Shown one piece after another: positions 54,037-64,000 of a stretch of DNA of 64,000 bases. How positions within the stretch are numbered: position 1 is the stretch's first letter; each line of letters opens with the position of its first letter. The position numbers and the translations under genes were made by a program. This DNA comes from Arthrobacter bambusae. Its GTDB lineage: Bacteria > Actinomycetota > Actinomycetes > Actinomycetales > Micrococcaceae. The stretch spans positions 62,001 through 126,000 of the forward strand of contig NZ_JAHHZS010000005.1 of assembly GCF_022606295.1 (NCBI RefSeq), in the 5' to 3' direction. The notes under the pieces were generated by a model that was not told the DNA's origin, did no database searches, and was given only the letters and a program-made list of their open reading frames with translations.

Positions 54037-56562
54037 ATGAAACTTCTTGAGCAGCTCACCGACGGCGCACGCGTTGACCCGGACGAAATCTACACACGCT
54101 TCGTCGAATGGACGGAGAGCCGCGGGCTCCAGCTGTACCCTGCCCAGGACGAAGCCATCATGGAACTAGCGTCCGGTTCCAACGTCATCCTGGCGACCCC
54201 CACCGGCTCTGGAAAGTCCCTCGTGGCGATCGCCGCGCACTTCGAGGCGATGTCCCGCGGCTTGCGCAGCTACTACACGGCCCCCATCAAGGCCCTGGTC
54301 TCCGAGAAGTTCTTCGCCCTCTGCGACATTTTCGGAGCGGAGAACGTGGGCATGATCACCGGTGATTCGGGAGTCAACCAGGACGCCCCGATCATCTGCT
54401 GCACCGCAGAAATCCTCGCCAACATCGCCTTGCGCGAAGGCAAGGAGGCCGAGCTCGGCACGGTCATCATGGACGAATTCCACTTCTATTCCGATCCCCA
54501 GCGCGGTTGGGCGTGGCAAGTGCCGCTCCTTGAGCTCCCCCAGGCCCAGTTCCTGCTGATGTCGGCCACCCTGGGAGACGTCAGCCGCTTCGAAGCCGGC
54601 CTGAGCGAACTCACCGGGCGGTCCACTACCACCGTGAGTTCGGCCGAACGGCCCATCCCGCTGCATTACTACTTCCAGGAAACGCCGGTCCACGAAACCC
54701 TGGAGGAGCTGCTGAGCACCAAGCAGGTTCCCGTGTACGTGGTGCATTTCAGCCAGGTCGAGGCCATCGAGCGTGCCCAGAACCTCATGAGCGTCAACAT
54801 GTGCACCCGCGAGGAGAAGGACAAGATTGCCGAGCTGATCGCCGGTTTCCGGTTCGCCGCCGGCTTCGGCAAGACCCTGAACCGGCTGGTCCGCCATGGC
54901 ATCGGCGTCCACCACGCGGGCATGCTGCCGAAGTACCGCCGCCTCGTGGAGCAATTGGCACAGGCAGGACTCCTGAAGGTCATTTGCGGCACCGACACGC
55001 TCGGCGTCGGGATCAACGTTCCCATCCGCACTGTCCTCCTGACGGCGCTCAGCAAGTACGACGGCGTCCGCACCCGCCTGCTGAACTCCCGGGAGTTCCA
55101 CCAGATCGCGGGCCGCGCCGGCCGTGCGGGCTATGACACTGCCGGAACGGTCGTGGTGCAGGCTCCCGAACACGTCGTGGAAAACGCGAAGGCGATGGCA
55201 AAGGCCACCGCCAAGTTCGGCGACGACCAGAAGAAGCTGAGGCAGGTCGTGCGGAAGAAGCCGCCGGAAGGCTTCGTGTCCTGGGGGCAGCCCACCTTCA
55301 CCCGTTTGGTGGAGTCCGTGCCGGACCCGTTGACCTCGAGTTTCACCGTGACCCATGCCATGCTGCTCAACTTGATGGAGCGCCCTGGCGACCCGTTCGC
55401 CGCTGCCCGTCGTCTCCTGACCGAAAACCACGAGGCGCGCCCCGCCCAGCTGCAGCTCATGAAGAAGGCCTTGGGCATCTACCGCGAGCTGCTGGCAGCC
55501 GGCGTGGTCGAACGCATTCCCGAGGCCGAGCAGGAGAAAGAAGGCCGCTCCGTGCGGTTGACCGTTCACCTGCAAGCCAACTTCGCGCTGAACCAGCCTC
55601 TTTCACCGTTCGCGCTTGCCGCGCTCGAACTCCTGGATCCGGAGTCGCCGTCGTACGCCTTGGACGTGGTGTCCGTGATCGAGTCAACCCTCGAGAAGCC
55701 ACGGCAGATCCTGTCTGCGCAGCAGAAGAAGGCACGCGGCGAGGCCGTCGCCGCGATGAAGGCCGATGGCATCGATTACGACCAGCGAATGGCGATGCTC
55801 GAAGAGGTCACCTACCCCCAGCCGTTGGCGGAGATCCTCGGCGAAGCGTTTGAGGTGTACCGGAAGGCTGCACCCTGGGTGGGCGACTTCGAGCTTGCTC
55901 CGAAGTCGGTGGTCCGCGACATGTATGAGCGCGCCATGAATTTCGGTGAGTTCGTGCAGTTCTATGGGCTCGCCCGCTCCGAAGGGATCGTGCTGCGGTA
56001 TCTGGCCGATGGGTTCAAGGCCCTGCGCCAGACCGTCCCCCAGGACTCCCTTCGCGAAGACCTCGAGGACCTCATCGCCTGGCTGGGTGAACTGGTCCGC
56101 CAGGTCGACTCGAGCCTGCTCGACGAGTGGGAAGAGCTTACCTCCGGGGTGGCCCCGACGCCGCACGACGCTCCGCCTCCCGCGCCGCCGTCGCTCACGT
56201 CCAACATCCGCGCCTTCAGGGTCATGGTCCGCAACGAAATGTTCCGGCGCGTTGAGTTGTTCGCGGACGAGGATGCGGCCGCCCTGGGCGAGCTCGACGC
56301 CGGCAGCGGCTGGGATGCGGAACGCTGGGAAGACGCTTTGGACGACTACTTCGACGAACACGACGACATCGGAACCGGCCCCGATGCCCGGGGCCCGGGA
56401 CTCCTCATGATCACCGAGGAACCCGGCGTCTGGCGCGTACGGCAGATTTTCGATGACCCGGCCCGCAACCATGACTGGGGCGTGTCCGCCGAAGTGGACC
56501 TGGCAGCCTCCGACGAGAGCGGCACGGCCGTGGTCAGGGTGACCGCGGTCAACCGTCTCTAG
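54037..56562 (+). CDS. DEAD/DEAH-box helicase with DUF3516 C-terminal domain
   Basis: 841-residue superfamily 2 helicase of a mainly actinobacterial group. Motif I ATPTGSGKS near 50-58, DExH-like MDEFHFYSD near 146-154 (DEFH), motif III LLMSATLG, and motif VI region HQIAGRAGRAGYD near 355-367. The part beyond ~480 is the DUF3516 region of unknown function. Similar to Ski2-like helicases in layout; RNA or DNA substrate not known. The frame is open 52 codons upstream, across the tam promoter region, and is not used. Confidence 0.88.
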   Translation: MKLLEQLTDGARVDPDEIYTRFVEWTESRGLQLYPAQDEAIMELASGSNVILATPTGSGKSLVAIAAHFEAMSRGLRSYYTAPIKALVSEKFFALCDIFGAENVGMITGDSGVNQDAPIICCTAEILANIALREGKEAELGTVIMDEFHFYSDPQRGWAWQVPLLELPQAQFLLMSATLGDVSRFEAGLSELTGRSTTTVSSAERPIPLHYYFQETPVHETLEELLSTKQVPVYVVHFSQVEAIERAQNLMSVNMCTREEKDKIAELIAGFRFAAGFGKTLNRLVRHGIGVHHAGMLPKYRRLVEQLAQAGLLKVICGTDTLGVGINVPIRTVLLTALSKYDGVRTRLLNSREFHQIAGRAGRAGYDTAGTVVVQAPEHVVENAKAMAKATAKFGDDQKKLRQVVRKKPPEGFVSWGQPTFTRLVESVPDPLTSSFTVTHAMLLNLMERPGDPFAAARRLLTENHEARPAQLQLMKKALGIYRELLAAGVVERIPEAEQEKEGRSVRLTVHLQANFALNQPLSPFALAALELLDPESPSYALDVVSVIESTLEKPRQILSAQQKKARGEAVAAMKADGIDYDQRMAMLEEVTYPQPLAEILGEAFEVYRKAAPWVGDFELAPKSVVRDMYERAMNFGEFVQFYGLARSEGIVLRYLADGFKALRQTVPQDSLREDLEDLIAWLGELVRQVDSSLLDEWEELTSGVAPTPHDAPPPAPPSLTSNIRAFRVMVRNEMFRRVELFADEDAAALGELDAGSGWDAERWEDALDDYFDEHDDIGTGPDARGPGLLMITEEPGVWRVRQIFDDPARNHDWGVSAEVDLAASDESGTAVVRVTAVNRL

Positions 56563-56570
56563 GCGCCTAG

Positions 56571-56576
56571 TAAGCT
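56571..56576 (+). promoter_or_regulatory. -10 box of leaderless GNAT gene transcript
   Basis: TAAGCT followed by CGAATC and then ATG 56583. Confidence 0.45.
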
Positions 56577-56582
56577 CGAATC

Positions 56583-57083
56583 ATGAGTGTTATCCGCCCA
56601 GCCACATTATCCGATGTTCCCGCGATCCTGCAGATGATCCACGAGCTTGCGGTCTACGAAAAAGAGCCCGACGCCGTGAAGAACACGCCGGAAATGCTCA
56701 CCGAGGCTTTGTTCGGCGAAAATCCGCGGGTGTACGCACACATGGCGGAAAACGCGGCCGGGGATGTCCAGGGCTTTGCCTTGTGGTTCCTGAACTACTC
56801 CACGTGGGAAGGCGTCCACGGCATCTACCTCGAGGACCTCTACGTCACTCCCGCTGCGCGAGGCGAGGGCCACGGGAAGGCGCTCCTGCGGCACCTGGCC
56901 GCGACCGCCGTCGAACGCGGCTATGCGCGGGTCGAATGGAGCGTCCTGGACTGGAACGAACCGTCCATCAACTTCTACCGCAACCTCGGTGCCGTTCCGA
57001 TGGACGGCTGGTCCACGTTCCGCCTGAGCGGCGACGCCCTGGGCGCCTTCGGCAGCGATGACAAGGTCATGGCCCGTGGCTGA
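56583..57083 (+). CDS. GNAT family N-acetyltransferase
   Basis: 166-residue acetyltransferase. It starts VIRPATLSDVPAILQMIHEL; the acetyl-CoA loop is EDLYVTPAARGEGHGKALL near 86-104 (Arg/Gln-x-x-Gly-x-Gly/Ala), followed by WNEPSINFYRNLGAVP. It resembles diamine N-acetyltransferase-like members (SSAT group), which have FYRNLGA at the same place; substrate remains open. It begins 20 bases after the helicase stop, with its own -10 box, and overlaps the downstream hydrolase. Confidence 0.88.
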   Translation: MSVIRPATLSDVPAILQMIHELAVYEKEPDAVKNTPEMLTEALFGENPRVYAHMAENAAGDVQGFALWFLNYSTWEGVHGIYLEDLYVTPAARGEGHGKALLRHLAATAVERGYARVEWSVLDWNEPSINFYRNLGAVPMDGWSTFRLSGDALGAFGSDDKVMARG

Positions 57084-58446
57084 GCGCACGGTCGGGGGTC
57101 TCGCTGAGCCCATGGTTGGGCAAGCGGCGCACACCATCCGGGCAAGGCACGAATTCCGGGGTGTCCGCACCACCGAGCATTTCTTCACCGTCCCGCTCGA
57201 CCATTGGGCGTCCGGAGGTGAAGAAGCTCCAGGCAACGCGAAAACGATCACCGTCTTCGCGCGGGAGATCGTCTCTGCCGAGCACTCGGAAGAGGACGCG
57301 GACCGGCTGCCGTGGTTGCTCTACCTCCAAGGCGGCCCCGGCGGACGCGGCACCCGGACCACCTCCCTGTCCGGCTGGATGAAGGCTGCCGCAAGGAGTT
57401 TCCGCATCCTGATGCTGGACCAACGCGGCACGGGCCTGTCCACGCCGGCGGACCGCAACACCTTGCCGCTCCGGGGCGACGCGGCAGCGCAGGCTGGCTA
57501 CCTCGCGCATTTCCGGGCGGACTCGATCGTCGCCGACGCCGAACTCATCCGGAAGGCGCTGGGCTCGGAGCCGTGGACCGTCCTTGGCCAGAGCTTCGGC
57601 GGTTTCTGCGCGCTGACCTACTTGTCCTTCGCGCCGGAAGGCTTGAGCGAAGTGCTCATCACGGGCGGGCTGGCGCCGTTGGAAGGCCCGGCCGAGCGGG
57701 TCTACCGGGCAACCTTCCAACGGGTTGCGGAACGTAACGCGGAATACTTCGCGTGGTACCCCGAGGACCGCGGCCTGGTCACCCGGATTGCGCGGCATCT
57801 GGAGTCCACGGAGGAGCGGCTGCCCAGCGGGGAACCACTCACTCCGGAGCGCTTCCAAATGGTGGGATCGTTCCTGGGCGGAAACGCCCGGGTGGATGCC
57901 CTGCACACCCTCCTGGAGGATGCGTTCGTGCCCACGCCCGACGGAGAACGGCTCTCCGACGCCTTCCTCGAACAGGTCCACGGGCTGGTCTCCCGCGCAT
58001 CGAATCCGCTGTACGCGGTGTTGCACGAGTCCATCTACGGCCAGGGCCAGGCCACCGACTGGGCGGCGTGGCGGGTGGGCTCGGAATTCCCGGAATTCCG
58101 TCCCGACGCCGCAGAGCCGCTCCTGACCGGCGAAATGGTCTACCCCTGGTACTTCGAGCAGGATCCGGCGCTTGTGCCCCTTCAGGAAGTAGCCGCGCTG
58201 TTGGCCGCCAAACAAGACTGGAAACCGCTCTACGATGTGTCCCGGTTGAAAGCGAACACCGTGCCGGTCGCGGCTGCCGTGTACCGCGACGACATCTATG
58301 TCGACTTCCAGCTGTCCATGGAAACCGCCGCGGCGGTACGCGGACTGCGTGCCTGGACCACCGGAGACTTTCACCACGACGGCATCGGCGAAGACGGGGA
58401 AGGAATCTTCAACCGGCTCCTGGGAATGGCCCGCGGCCAGAACTGA
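57076..58446 (+). CDS. Alpha/beta hydrolase, prolyl aminopeptidase-like (S33)
   Basis: 456-residue serine hydrolase similar to proline iminopeptidases. The oxyanion-hole motif LQGGPGGRG lies near 86-94, LDQRGTGLS near 115-123, and the nucleophile elbow GQSFGGF near 176-182 with the Ser in its middle; the terminal histidine is probably in TTGDFHHDG near 432-440. No signal peptide, so cytoplasmic. GTG 57076 overlaps the acetyltransferase stop; ATG 57058 is also in frame. Confidence 0.87.
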   Translation: MAERTVGGLAEPMVGQAAHTIRARHEFRGVRTTEHFFTVPLDHWASGGEEAPGNAKTITVFAREIVSAEHSEEDADRLPWLLYLQGGPGGRGTRTTSLSGWMKAAARSFRILMLDQRGTGLSTPADRNTLPLRGDAAAQAGYLAHFRADSIVADAELIRKALGSEPWTVLGQSFGGFCALTYLSFAPEGLSEVLITGGLAPLEGPAERVYRATFQRVAERNAEYFAWYPEDRGLVTRIARHLESTEERLPSGEPLTPERFQMVGSFLGGNARVDALHTLLEDAFVPTPDGERLSDAFLEQVHGLVSRASNPLYAVLHESIYGQGQATDWAAWRVGSEFPEFRPDAAEPLLTGEMVYPWYFEQDPALVPLQEVAALLAAKQDWKPLYDVSRLKANTVPVAAAVYRDDIYVDFQLSMETAAAVRGLRAWTTGDFHHDGIGEDGEGIFNRLLGMARGQN

Positions 58447-58478
58447 GCCCAGGCCAAAGCGCTGACCGGGGCTCAGTT
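58441..58478. terminator. Bidirectional terminator between hydrolase and terC
   Basis: A 10-bp perfect stem (AACTGAGCCC / GGGCTCAGTT) starts within the last codons of the hydrolase gene and lies between two convergent genes. Confidence 0.75.
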
Positions 58479-58504
58479 CTGCTGTGTCAATGGCTCGGCG
58501 GTTG

Positions 58505-59539
58505 TTAGTGGCCGCTGACCTTGTTCATGCTCTTGCGGGAGTCCTCCTCGAGCCGGGCATCCAGTTTGGATTTCGCAGCCGCCGGGGTCAGCAGGCTCGC
58601 GACAACCGCCACCACGATGGTGCCGATGATGACCGCCAGGGACACATAGGTCGGGATCTCCGGCGCCCAGTCAATATGGTGGCCGCCGTTGATGAACGGC
58701 AGTTCATTGACGTGCATGGCGTGCAGGACCAGCTTGACGCCGATGAACGCGAGGATGACCGACAAGGCGTGCTTGAGGTAGATCAAGCGGGTCATGAGTC
58801 CGCCCAGCAGGAAGTACAGCTGGCGAAGGCCCATCAGGGCGAAGATGTTCGCGGTGAAGACGATGAAGGCGCTCTGTGTCAGTCCGAAAATGGCCGGAAT
58901 GGAATCCACGGCGAACAGGAGGTCCGTCATGCCGATGGTCACGAAGACGATCAGCATGGGAGTGAACAGCTTCTTGCCGTCGACCGTGGTCCTCAGCTTG
59001 CCGCCGTCGAACTTCTCCGACATCGGGACAACTTTGCGGATGCGGGCAATCAGCGGACTTTCGGCGGCGTCTTCCTCGTCTTCGCCGTTGTCCGTGGCCT
59101 GCTTCCATGCGGTCCACAGCAGGAACGCGCCGAAGATGTAGAAGACCCAGCTGAACTGCTCAATCACCACGGCGCCAAGGGCAATGAAGATACCGCGCAG
59201 GACCAGGGCAATGATGATGCCCACCATGAGCACTTCCTGCTGATACTTACGGGGCACCGAGAACCGCGCCATGATGATGATGAAGACAAAGAGATTGTCG
59301 ATACTCAAGCTGTATTCGGTCACCCAACCGGCGATGAACTGGCTGCCATGCTCCGGGCCGGCAAACGCGAACATCGCCCCGGCGAACACCAAAGCGAGGG
59401 TGACGTAGAAGGCGACCCAGAGGCCTGCTTCCTTCATGGAGGGTTCATGCGGACGTTTGATCACCAAAAGAAGGTCGACAAGGAGGATGATTCCGAGAAC
59501 GACGAAGGAGCCGATCTCAAACCAGGCGGGGAGTTGCAT
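58505..59539 (-). CDS. TerC family membrane protein, probable manganese exporter
   Basis: 344-residue integral membrane protein with about nine helices. Metal-binding acidic motifs typical of TerC are visible: SLSIDNLFVFIIIM near 78-91 and LLFAVDSIPAIFG near 196-208. A charged cytoplasmic loop (GEDEEDAAES) lies near 152-161. ATG 59539 follows GAAAGG; a longer open frame of 9 codons overlaps the riboswitch. The yybP-ykoY riboswitch directly upstream points to manganese as the effector and probable substrate. Confidence 0.93.
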   Translation of the reverse strand: MQLPAWFEIGSFVVLGIILLVDLLLVIKRPHEPSMKEAGLWVAFYVTLALVFAGAMFAFAGPEHGSQFIAGWVTEYSLSIDNLFVFIIIMARFSVPRKYQQEVLMVGIIIALVLRGIFIALGAVVIEQFSWVFYIFGAFLLWTAWKQATDNGEDEEDAAESPLIARIRKVVPMSEKFDGGKLRTTVDGKKLFTPMLIVFVTIGMTDLLFAVDSIPAIFGLTQSAFIVFTANIFALMGLRQLYFLLGGLMTRLIYLKHALSVILAFIGVKLVLHAMHVNELPFINGGHHIDWAPEIPTYVSLAVIIGTIVVAVVASLLTPAAAKSKLDARLEEDSRKSMNKVSGH

Positions 59540-59571
59540 CAAGAATGCCTTTCGCAGGTACGCCAAAACGG

Positions 59572-59704
59572 CGTAAGTCTCTCCGACCTGCCTGCGTGTC
59601 CATGCTCAATAGGCAATCAACGCTCAAACGGCGATCCGCTAGGCCCGGCGAGGCGTCTGTGCCTTGCGTGTTGACGGACTTAGCGCTTGGGATACTCCCC
59701 TACG
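59572..59704 (-). ncRNA. yybP-ykoY manganese riboswitch
   Basis: The leader of terC matches this riboswitch class. P1 pairs CGTAGG (59704-59699) with CTTACG (59577-59572). The first conserved loop GGGGAGTA spans 59700-59693, followed by AAGTCCGTCAACACGC; the closing conserved segment is GGAGAGA just before the 3' P1 strand. Downstream, TACGCC-GTTTT-GGCGTA can form a hairpin that uses part of the 3' P1 strand, a plausible switch in front of the ribosome-binding site GAAAGG. Confidence 0.85.
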
Positions 59705-59720
59705 TAGGCCCAACTTTACC

Positions 59721-61808
<2,088 letters not shown>

Positions 61809-61814
61809 GAATCC

Positions 61815-61820
61815 AATGTA
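61815..61820 (-). promoter_or_regulatory. -10 box of leaderless uvrB transcript
   Basis: TACATT on the minus strand followed by GGATTC and the uvrB ATG. It lies directly beyond the coaE terminator hairpin. Confidence 0.5.
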
Positions 61821-61828
61821 CCCCCGCC

Positions 61829-61849
61829 CGCGGACAGTTACTGTCCGCG
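61829..61849 (-). terminator. Terminator after coaE
   Basis: A 9-bp perfect stem (CGCGGACAG / CTGTCCGCG) with a 3-base loop starts 4 bases after the coaE stop. Confidence 0.7.
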
Positions 61850-61853
61850 TTTT

Positions 61854-63074
61854 CTAGGCTTGCGCCGCGGAGTACGACGGCGGGTGCCAGCCGCTGCTTC
61901 CGGCCCAGGAGTCCATGAGCGGCCAGGCGACCTCGGTGAACCACGGCTCCTTGGCTTCCGCGTACGCCAGGGTCCTGCGGTCTCCGGCGTGGAGCGCGGC
62001 GAGCTCGTGCTTCAGGTCCGCATACATGCGCAGGGCGTCGGGGTTGGCGCGGAGCCAATCGCGGAACAACAAGGCATAACGCCACCCCGGACTTCCAAGG
62101 ACCCGGACGTGGACATTGGCGGGCCGTCCGGGGTCGGCGTTGCAGTGGAAGCGTTTTTGCCATGCCAATGGATCCAGGTCAGGCGGCTTGGGGGTGTCGC
62201 GGGCTGAGGCCTCCCGCAACGGGAAGCCGGCCTCGCCCAGGGCCCGGGCTATCCGGTCGGCGGCGTCCAGCGAGGACACATTCACTTGCAGGTCGATGAC
62301 GTCCTTTGCAGGAAGGCCGGGAACCGACGTCGAACCGATATGGTCTGCACCCAGGACCTCAGGAGATACCCGCCGGATCCGGGCAAGCAGACGTTCAGCC
62401 TGGACCGGCCAGTCGGGGTTTGGCGGTGACAATACGGGGCCGCTGGTTCGTGGCGCCGGCCGGTCGGCCGCAAGATTGCGTGCGAACGGGACCAATCGCT
62501 CTTCCCACAAGGCGTCCACGAGTGCGGTGATGTCCTGCACGCTTCCCGAGTTGTCCAACACGATGTCGGCCGCCGCCAACCGTTCATCCCTGCTGGCTTG
62601 AGCGGCCATGCGGGAGACCGCGTCCTCGGCTGTCATGCCGCGGTTCTCCGTCATGCGCCGGATCCGTTCCCCGTCCGGGGCGTCGACCACCAGCACCAGG
62701 TGGAAACTGCTCCCCTGCGCGGTTTCGACCAGCAACGGAATATCCTGGACGACGATGTCTCCGGGTTTCGCGGTCGCGAGCATCCCGGCAGCCCGCTCCC
62801 TCACGCGCGGATGGATGATCGCGTTGAGTGCTTCCCGGCGATCGGGCTCAGCGAAGACAATCGCGCCGAGGCGTGCACGGTCAAGGCGACCCCCGGCGTC
62901 GACGATGTCTTCACCAAACTCGGCCACGACGCCCGCCAAGCCCGGCGTGCCCGGCTCCACGACTTCGCGTGCCAGAGCGTCGGCGTCGATCAAGACGGCG
63001 CCCAACTCCCTCAGCCGGGCGGACACGAGTGATTTGCCGGAGGCGATCCCGCCGGTAAGTCCAATCTTCAGCAC
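61854..63074 (-). CDS. coaE: Dephospho-CoA kinase fused to GrpB/UPF0157 domain
   Basis: 406-residue bifunctional-looking protein. Residues 1-200 are dephospho-CoA kinase, the last step of CoA synthesis, with P-loop GLTGGIASGKS near 6-16, DADALAREV near 30-38 and QDIPLLVE near 110-117. Residues ~215-395 are a GrpB domain of the nucleotidyltransferase superfamily (HIGSTSVPGLPAKDVIDLQV near 243). This fusion is common in actinobacteria; the role of the GrpB half is unknown. GTG 63074 follows a -10-like TAGTGT by 6 bases, so the mRNA may be leaderless. Confidence 0.94.
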   Translation of the reverse strand: MLKIGLTGGIASGKSLVSARLRELGAVLIDADALAREVVEPGTPGLAGVVAEFGEDIVDAGGRLDRARLGAIVFAEPDRREALNAIIHPRVRERAAGMLATAKPGDIVVQDIPLLVETAQGSSFHLVLVVDAPDGERIRRMTENRGMTAEDAVSRMAAQASRDERLAAADIVLDNSGSVQDITALVDALWEERLVPFARNLAADRPAPRTSGPVLSPPNPDWPVQAERLLARIRRVSPEVLGADHIGSTSVPGLPAKDVIDLQVNVSSLDAADRIARALGEAGFPLREASARDTPKPPDLDPLAWQKRFHCNADPGRPANVHVRVLGSPGWRYALLFRDWLRANPDALRMYADLKHELAALHAGDRRTLAYAEAKEPWFTEVAWPLMDSWAGSSGWHPPSYSAAQA

Positions 63075-63080
63075 CCCTCC

Positions 63081-63090
63081 ACACTAGACT
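63081..63090. promoter_or_regulatory. Overlapping divergent -10 boxes of coaE and yigZ
   Basis: TAGTGT on the minus strand (63086-63081) is 6 bases before the coaE GTG; TAGACT on the plus strand (63085-63090) is 6 bases before the yigZ GTG. The two boxes share two base pairs in a 22-base intergenic region, so the promoters must compete. Confidence 0.5.
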
Positions 63091-63096
63091 GGGTCG

Positions 63097-63786
63097 GTGG
63101 CAGAACAGGAAGAAAGCCGGGCGACCTCGTACACAACGTTGGCCCCCGGTGACGGTTTCCGCCATGAACTCGAGATCAAGCGTTCGCGCTTCATCACCGT
63201 GCTGCGCCGCGCCTCCGACGAGGATGCCGCCCGCGCGTTGGCGTCCGGACTGCGCAAGGAATTCCATGACGCCCGGCACCATTGCTCGGCATTCGTCCTG
63301 GGCCCTGATCGCGCCATCCAGCGTTCCAACGACGACGGCGAGCCCTCCGGAACTGCCGGCATCCCCATGCTCGAGGCGCTCATCAAACGCGAGACACTGC
63401 CCGGGGTGACTGACCTCAGCGACGTGAGCGCCGTCGTCGTCCGCTATTTCGGCGGGATCCTCCTGGGCGCCGGCGGACTGGTCCGTGCCTACTCCGAGTC
63501 AGTCTCGGCCGCTTTGGACTCCGCTCCCCTGGTTCAGCGGCGTCGCCTGCGGATGTGCGACATCCCGGTGCCCCACCACGCGGCCGGAAAGCTGGAAAAC
63601 GATCTGCGCTCCGCGGGCTACGTCATGGCCGAAACAAGCTACGGGCCCTCAGAGACGATCCTGCGCGTGGCCCTGCCCGATGATGCAAACGCAATCGCCG
63701 ACGCCGGTGAGCGGCTTGCATCCATGACCGCAGGCGCCTCGGGACTCCAGTTGCGTGGAACGGAATGGGTCGACGTCCAGGGCTGA
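63097..63786 (+). CDS. yigZ: YigZ/IMPACT family protein
   Basis: 229-residue protein of the YigZ/IMPACT family. The N-terminal domain carries KRSRFITVLRRASDE near 29, HHCSAFVLG near 62-70 and the strongly conserved DDGEPSGTAGIPMLEAL near 79-95, then VVRYFGGILLGAGGLVRAYS near 112-131. The C-terminal ~80 residues form the second, ferredoxin-like domain. The family may regulate translation or Gcn2-like signalling in eukaryotes; in bacteria the function is unclear. GTG 63097 fits the -10 spacing. Confidence 0.92.
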   Translation: MAEQEESRATSYTTLAPGDGFRHELEIKRSRFITVLRRASDEDAARALASGLRKEFHDARHHCSAFVLGPDRAIQRSNDDGEPSGTAGIPMLEALIKRETLPGVTDLSDVSAVVVRYFGGILLGAGGLVRAYSESVSAALDSAPLVQRRRLRMCDIPVPHHAAGKLENDLRSAGYVMAETSYGPSETILRVALPDDANAIADAGERLASMTAGASGLQLRGTEWVDVQG

Positions 63787-64000
63787 GCTTCCACACAGGG
63801 ACATGCCCACCCCTTGTCACTACCACTGGACATAGTGGGTATATGCCCAGTCCTTGCTGCGAACGAGGGGCATGTCCCGTGGGGACCCGGGACACGGCTG
63901 GGCTTCCACGCAGGGACATGCTCTCCCCCGACCACCACCACTGGACATAGTGGGTATATGCCCAGTCCTTGCTGCGAACGATGGGCATGTCCCGTGGGGA
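63787..64000. repeat. Two direct copies of a structured 99-bp repeat
   Basis: Units 63787-63885 and 63902-64000 start GCTTCCAC and end CCCGTGGGGA. The last ~60 bases are nearly identical (one difference) while the part before CCACTGGACATAG varies. Each unit is bounded by the inverted repeat GGGACATGCCC/GGGCATGTCCC (63798-63808 and 63868-63878 in unit 1) and contains CCACT/AGTGG and GGGTAT/ATGCCC stem-loops. The second copy runs to the end of the window, so more copies may follow. No coding potential is supported. Confidence 0.85.

Noticed and set aside
61854-63074. CoaE-GrpB as a novel fusion
   Set aside because: This domain combination is known and common in actinobacteria.
63623-63988. Open frames across the terminal repeats
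   Set aside because: They read through inverted and direct repeats on the strand opposite yigZ, with no start signal or domain; the DNA is better explained as a structured repeat.
63787-64000. CRISPR array
   Set aside because: The units are 99 bp, with only two copies visible, a 16-bp interval and internal inverted repeats; no cas gene is nearby.

Overview
The window looks like a chromosomal core segment of a high-GC actinobacterium of the Micrococcaceae, most likely Arthrobacter or a close relative (Paenarthrobacter, Pseudarthrobacter). The evidence is the actinobacterial gene set (RbpA, WhiA, OpcA, SufR, DUF3099, bifunctional CoaE-GrpB), GTG and TTG starts, and many genes whose -10 box sits 6-8 bases before the start codon, as in leaderless transcripts. 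There is no phage, plasmid, CRISPR array, rRNA or tRNA that I can see. The gene order tkt-tal-pgi-zwf-opcA-pgl ... secG-tpiA-pgk-gap ... whiA-yvcK-rapZ-uvrC, together with ctaB/ctaA and the suf operon, resembles from memory the Rv1420-Rv1466 region of Mycobacterium tuberculosis, so this is ancient vertical backbone rather than an island.

Layout. 1-6.5 kb: partial lipoate ligase, L31 type B, an ABC ATPase/TauE/TrmH operon, serB, and two short-chain dehydrogenases. 6.6-9.3 kb: DUF3099, a 92-residue protein, SURF1, YbaK and an AHSA1 protein. 9.3-11.9 kb: an ABC-F ATPase and a membrane protein. 12.0-16.6 kb: biotin ECF transporter bioYMN, convergent with an acyl-CoA ligase/thiolase pair. 16.7-21.9 kb: the suf iron-sulfur assembly operon with its regulator. 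22.0-25.9 kb: an ABC-2 transporter, heme A synthase and heme O synthase. 26.3-34.6 kb: the pentose phosphate operon. 34.6-38.5 kb: rbpA, secG and lower glycolysis. 38.8-49 kb: superoxide dismutase, the whiA/yvcK/rapZ/uvrC run, an acyltransferase/HAD pair and uvrA. 49-53 kb: a heterodimeric ABC exporter with a GntR regulator. 53-59.5 kb: a methyltransferase, a DUF3516 helicase, a GNAT acetyltransferase, a peptidase-like hydrolase and terC. 59.7-63.8 kb: uvrB, coaE-grpB and yigZ. The last 214 bases hold two copies of a structured 99-bp repeat.

The genes combine into carbon metabolism (pentose phosphate pathway plus triose-phosphate glycolysis), cytochrome aa3 heme and assembly factors (CtaA, CtaB, SURF1), Fe-S assembly under SufR, and nucleotide excision repair (UvrA, UvrB, UvrC all present). 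Most striking points: a yybP-ykoY manganese riboswitch before terC; a likely SufR operator placed right after the sufR -10 box; a LexA-like box before uvrA; overlapping divergent leaderless promoters between coaE and yigZ; a thiolase with Cys-to-Ser replacement paired with an acyl-CoA ligase beside bioYMN; a suf operon lacking sufS and sufU but carrying a Rieske protein; and the terminal repeat pair. I see no clearly new multi-gene system; the bioYMN/ligase/thiolase neighbourhood is the best candidate for undescribed biochemistry. All motif positions were read by eye and no homology search was run.
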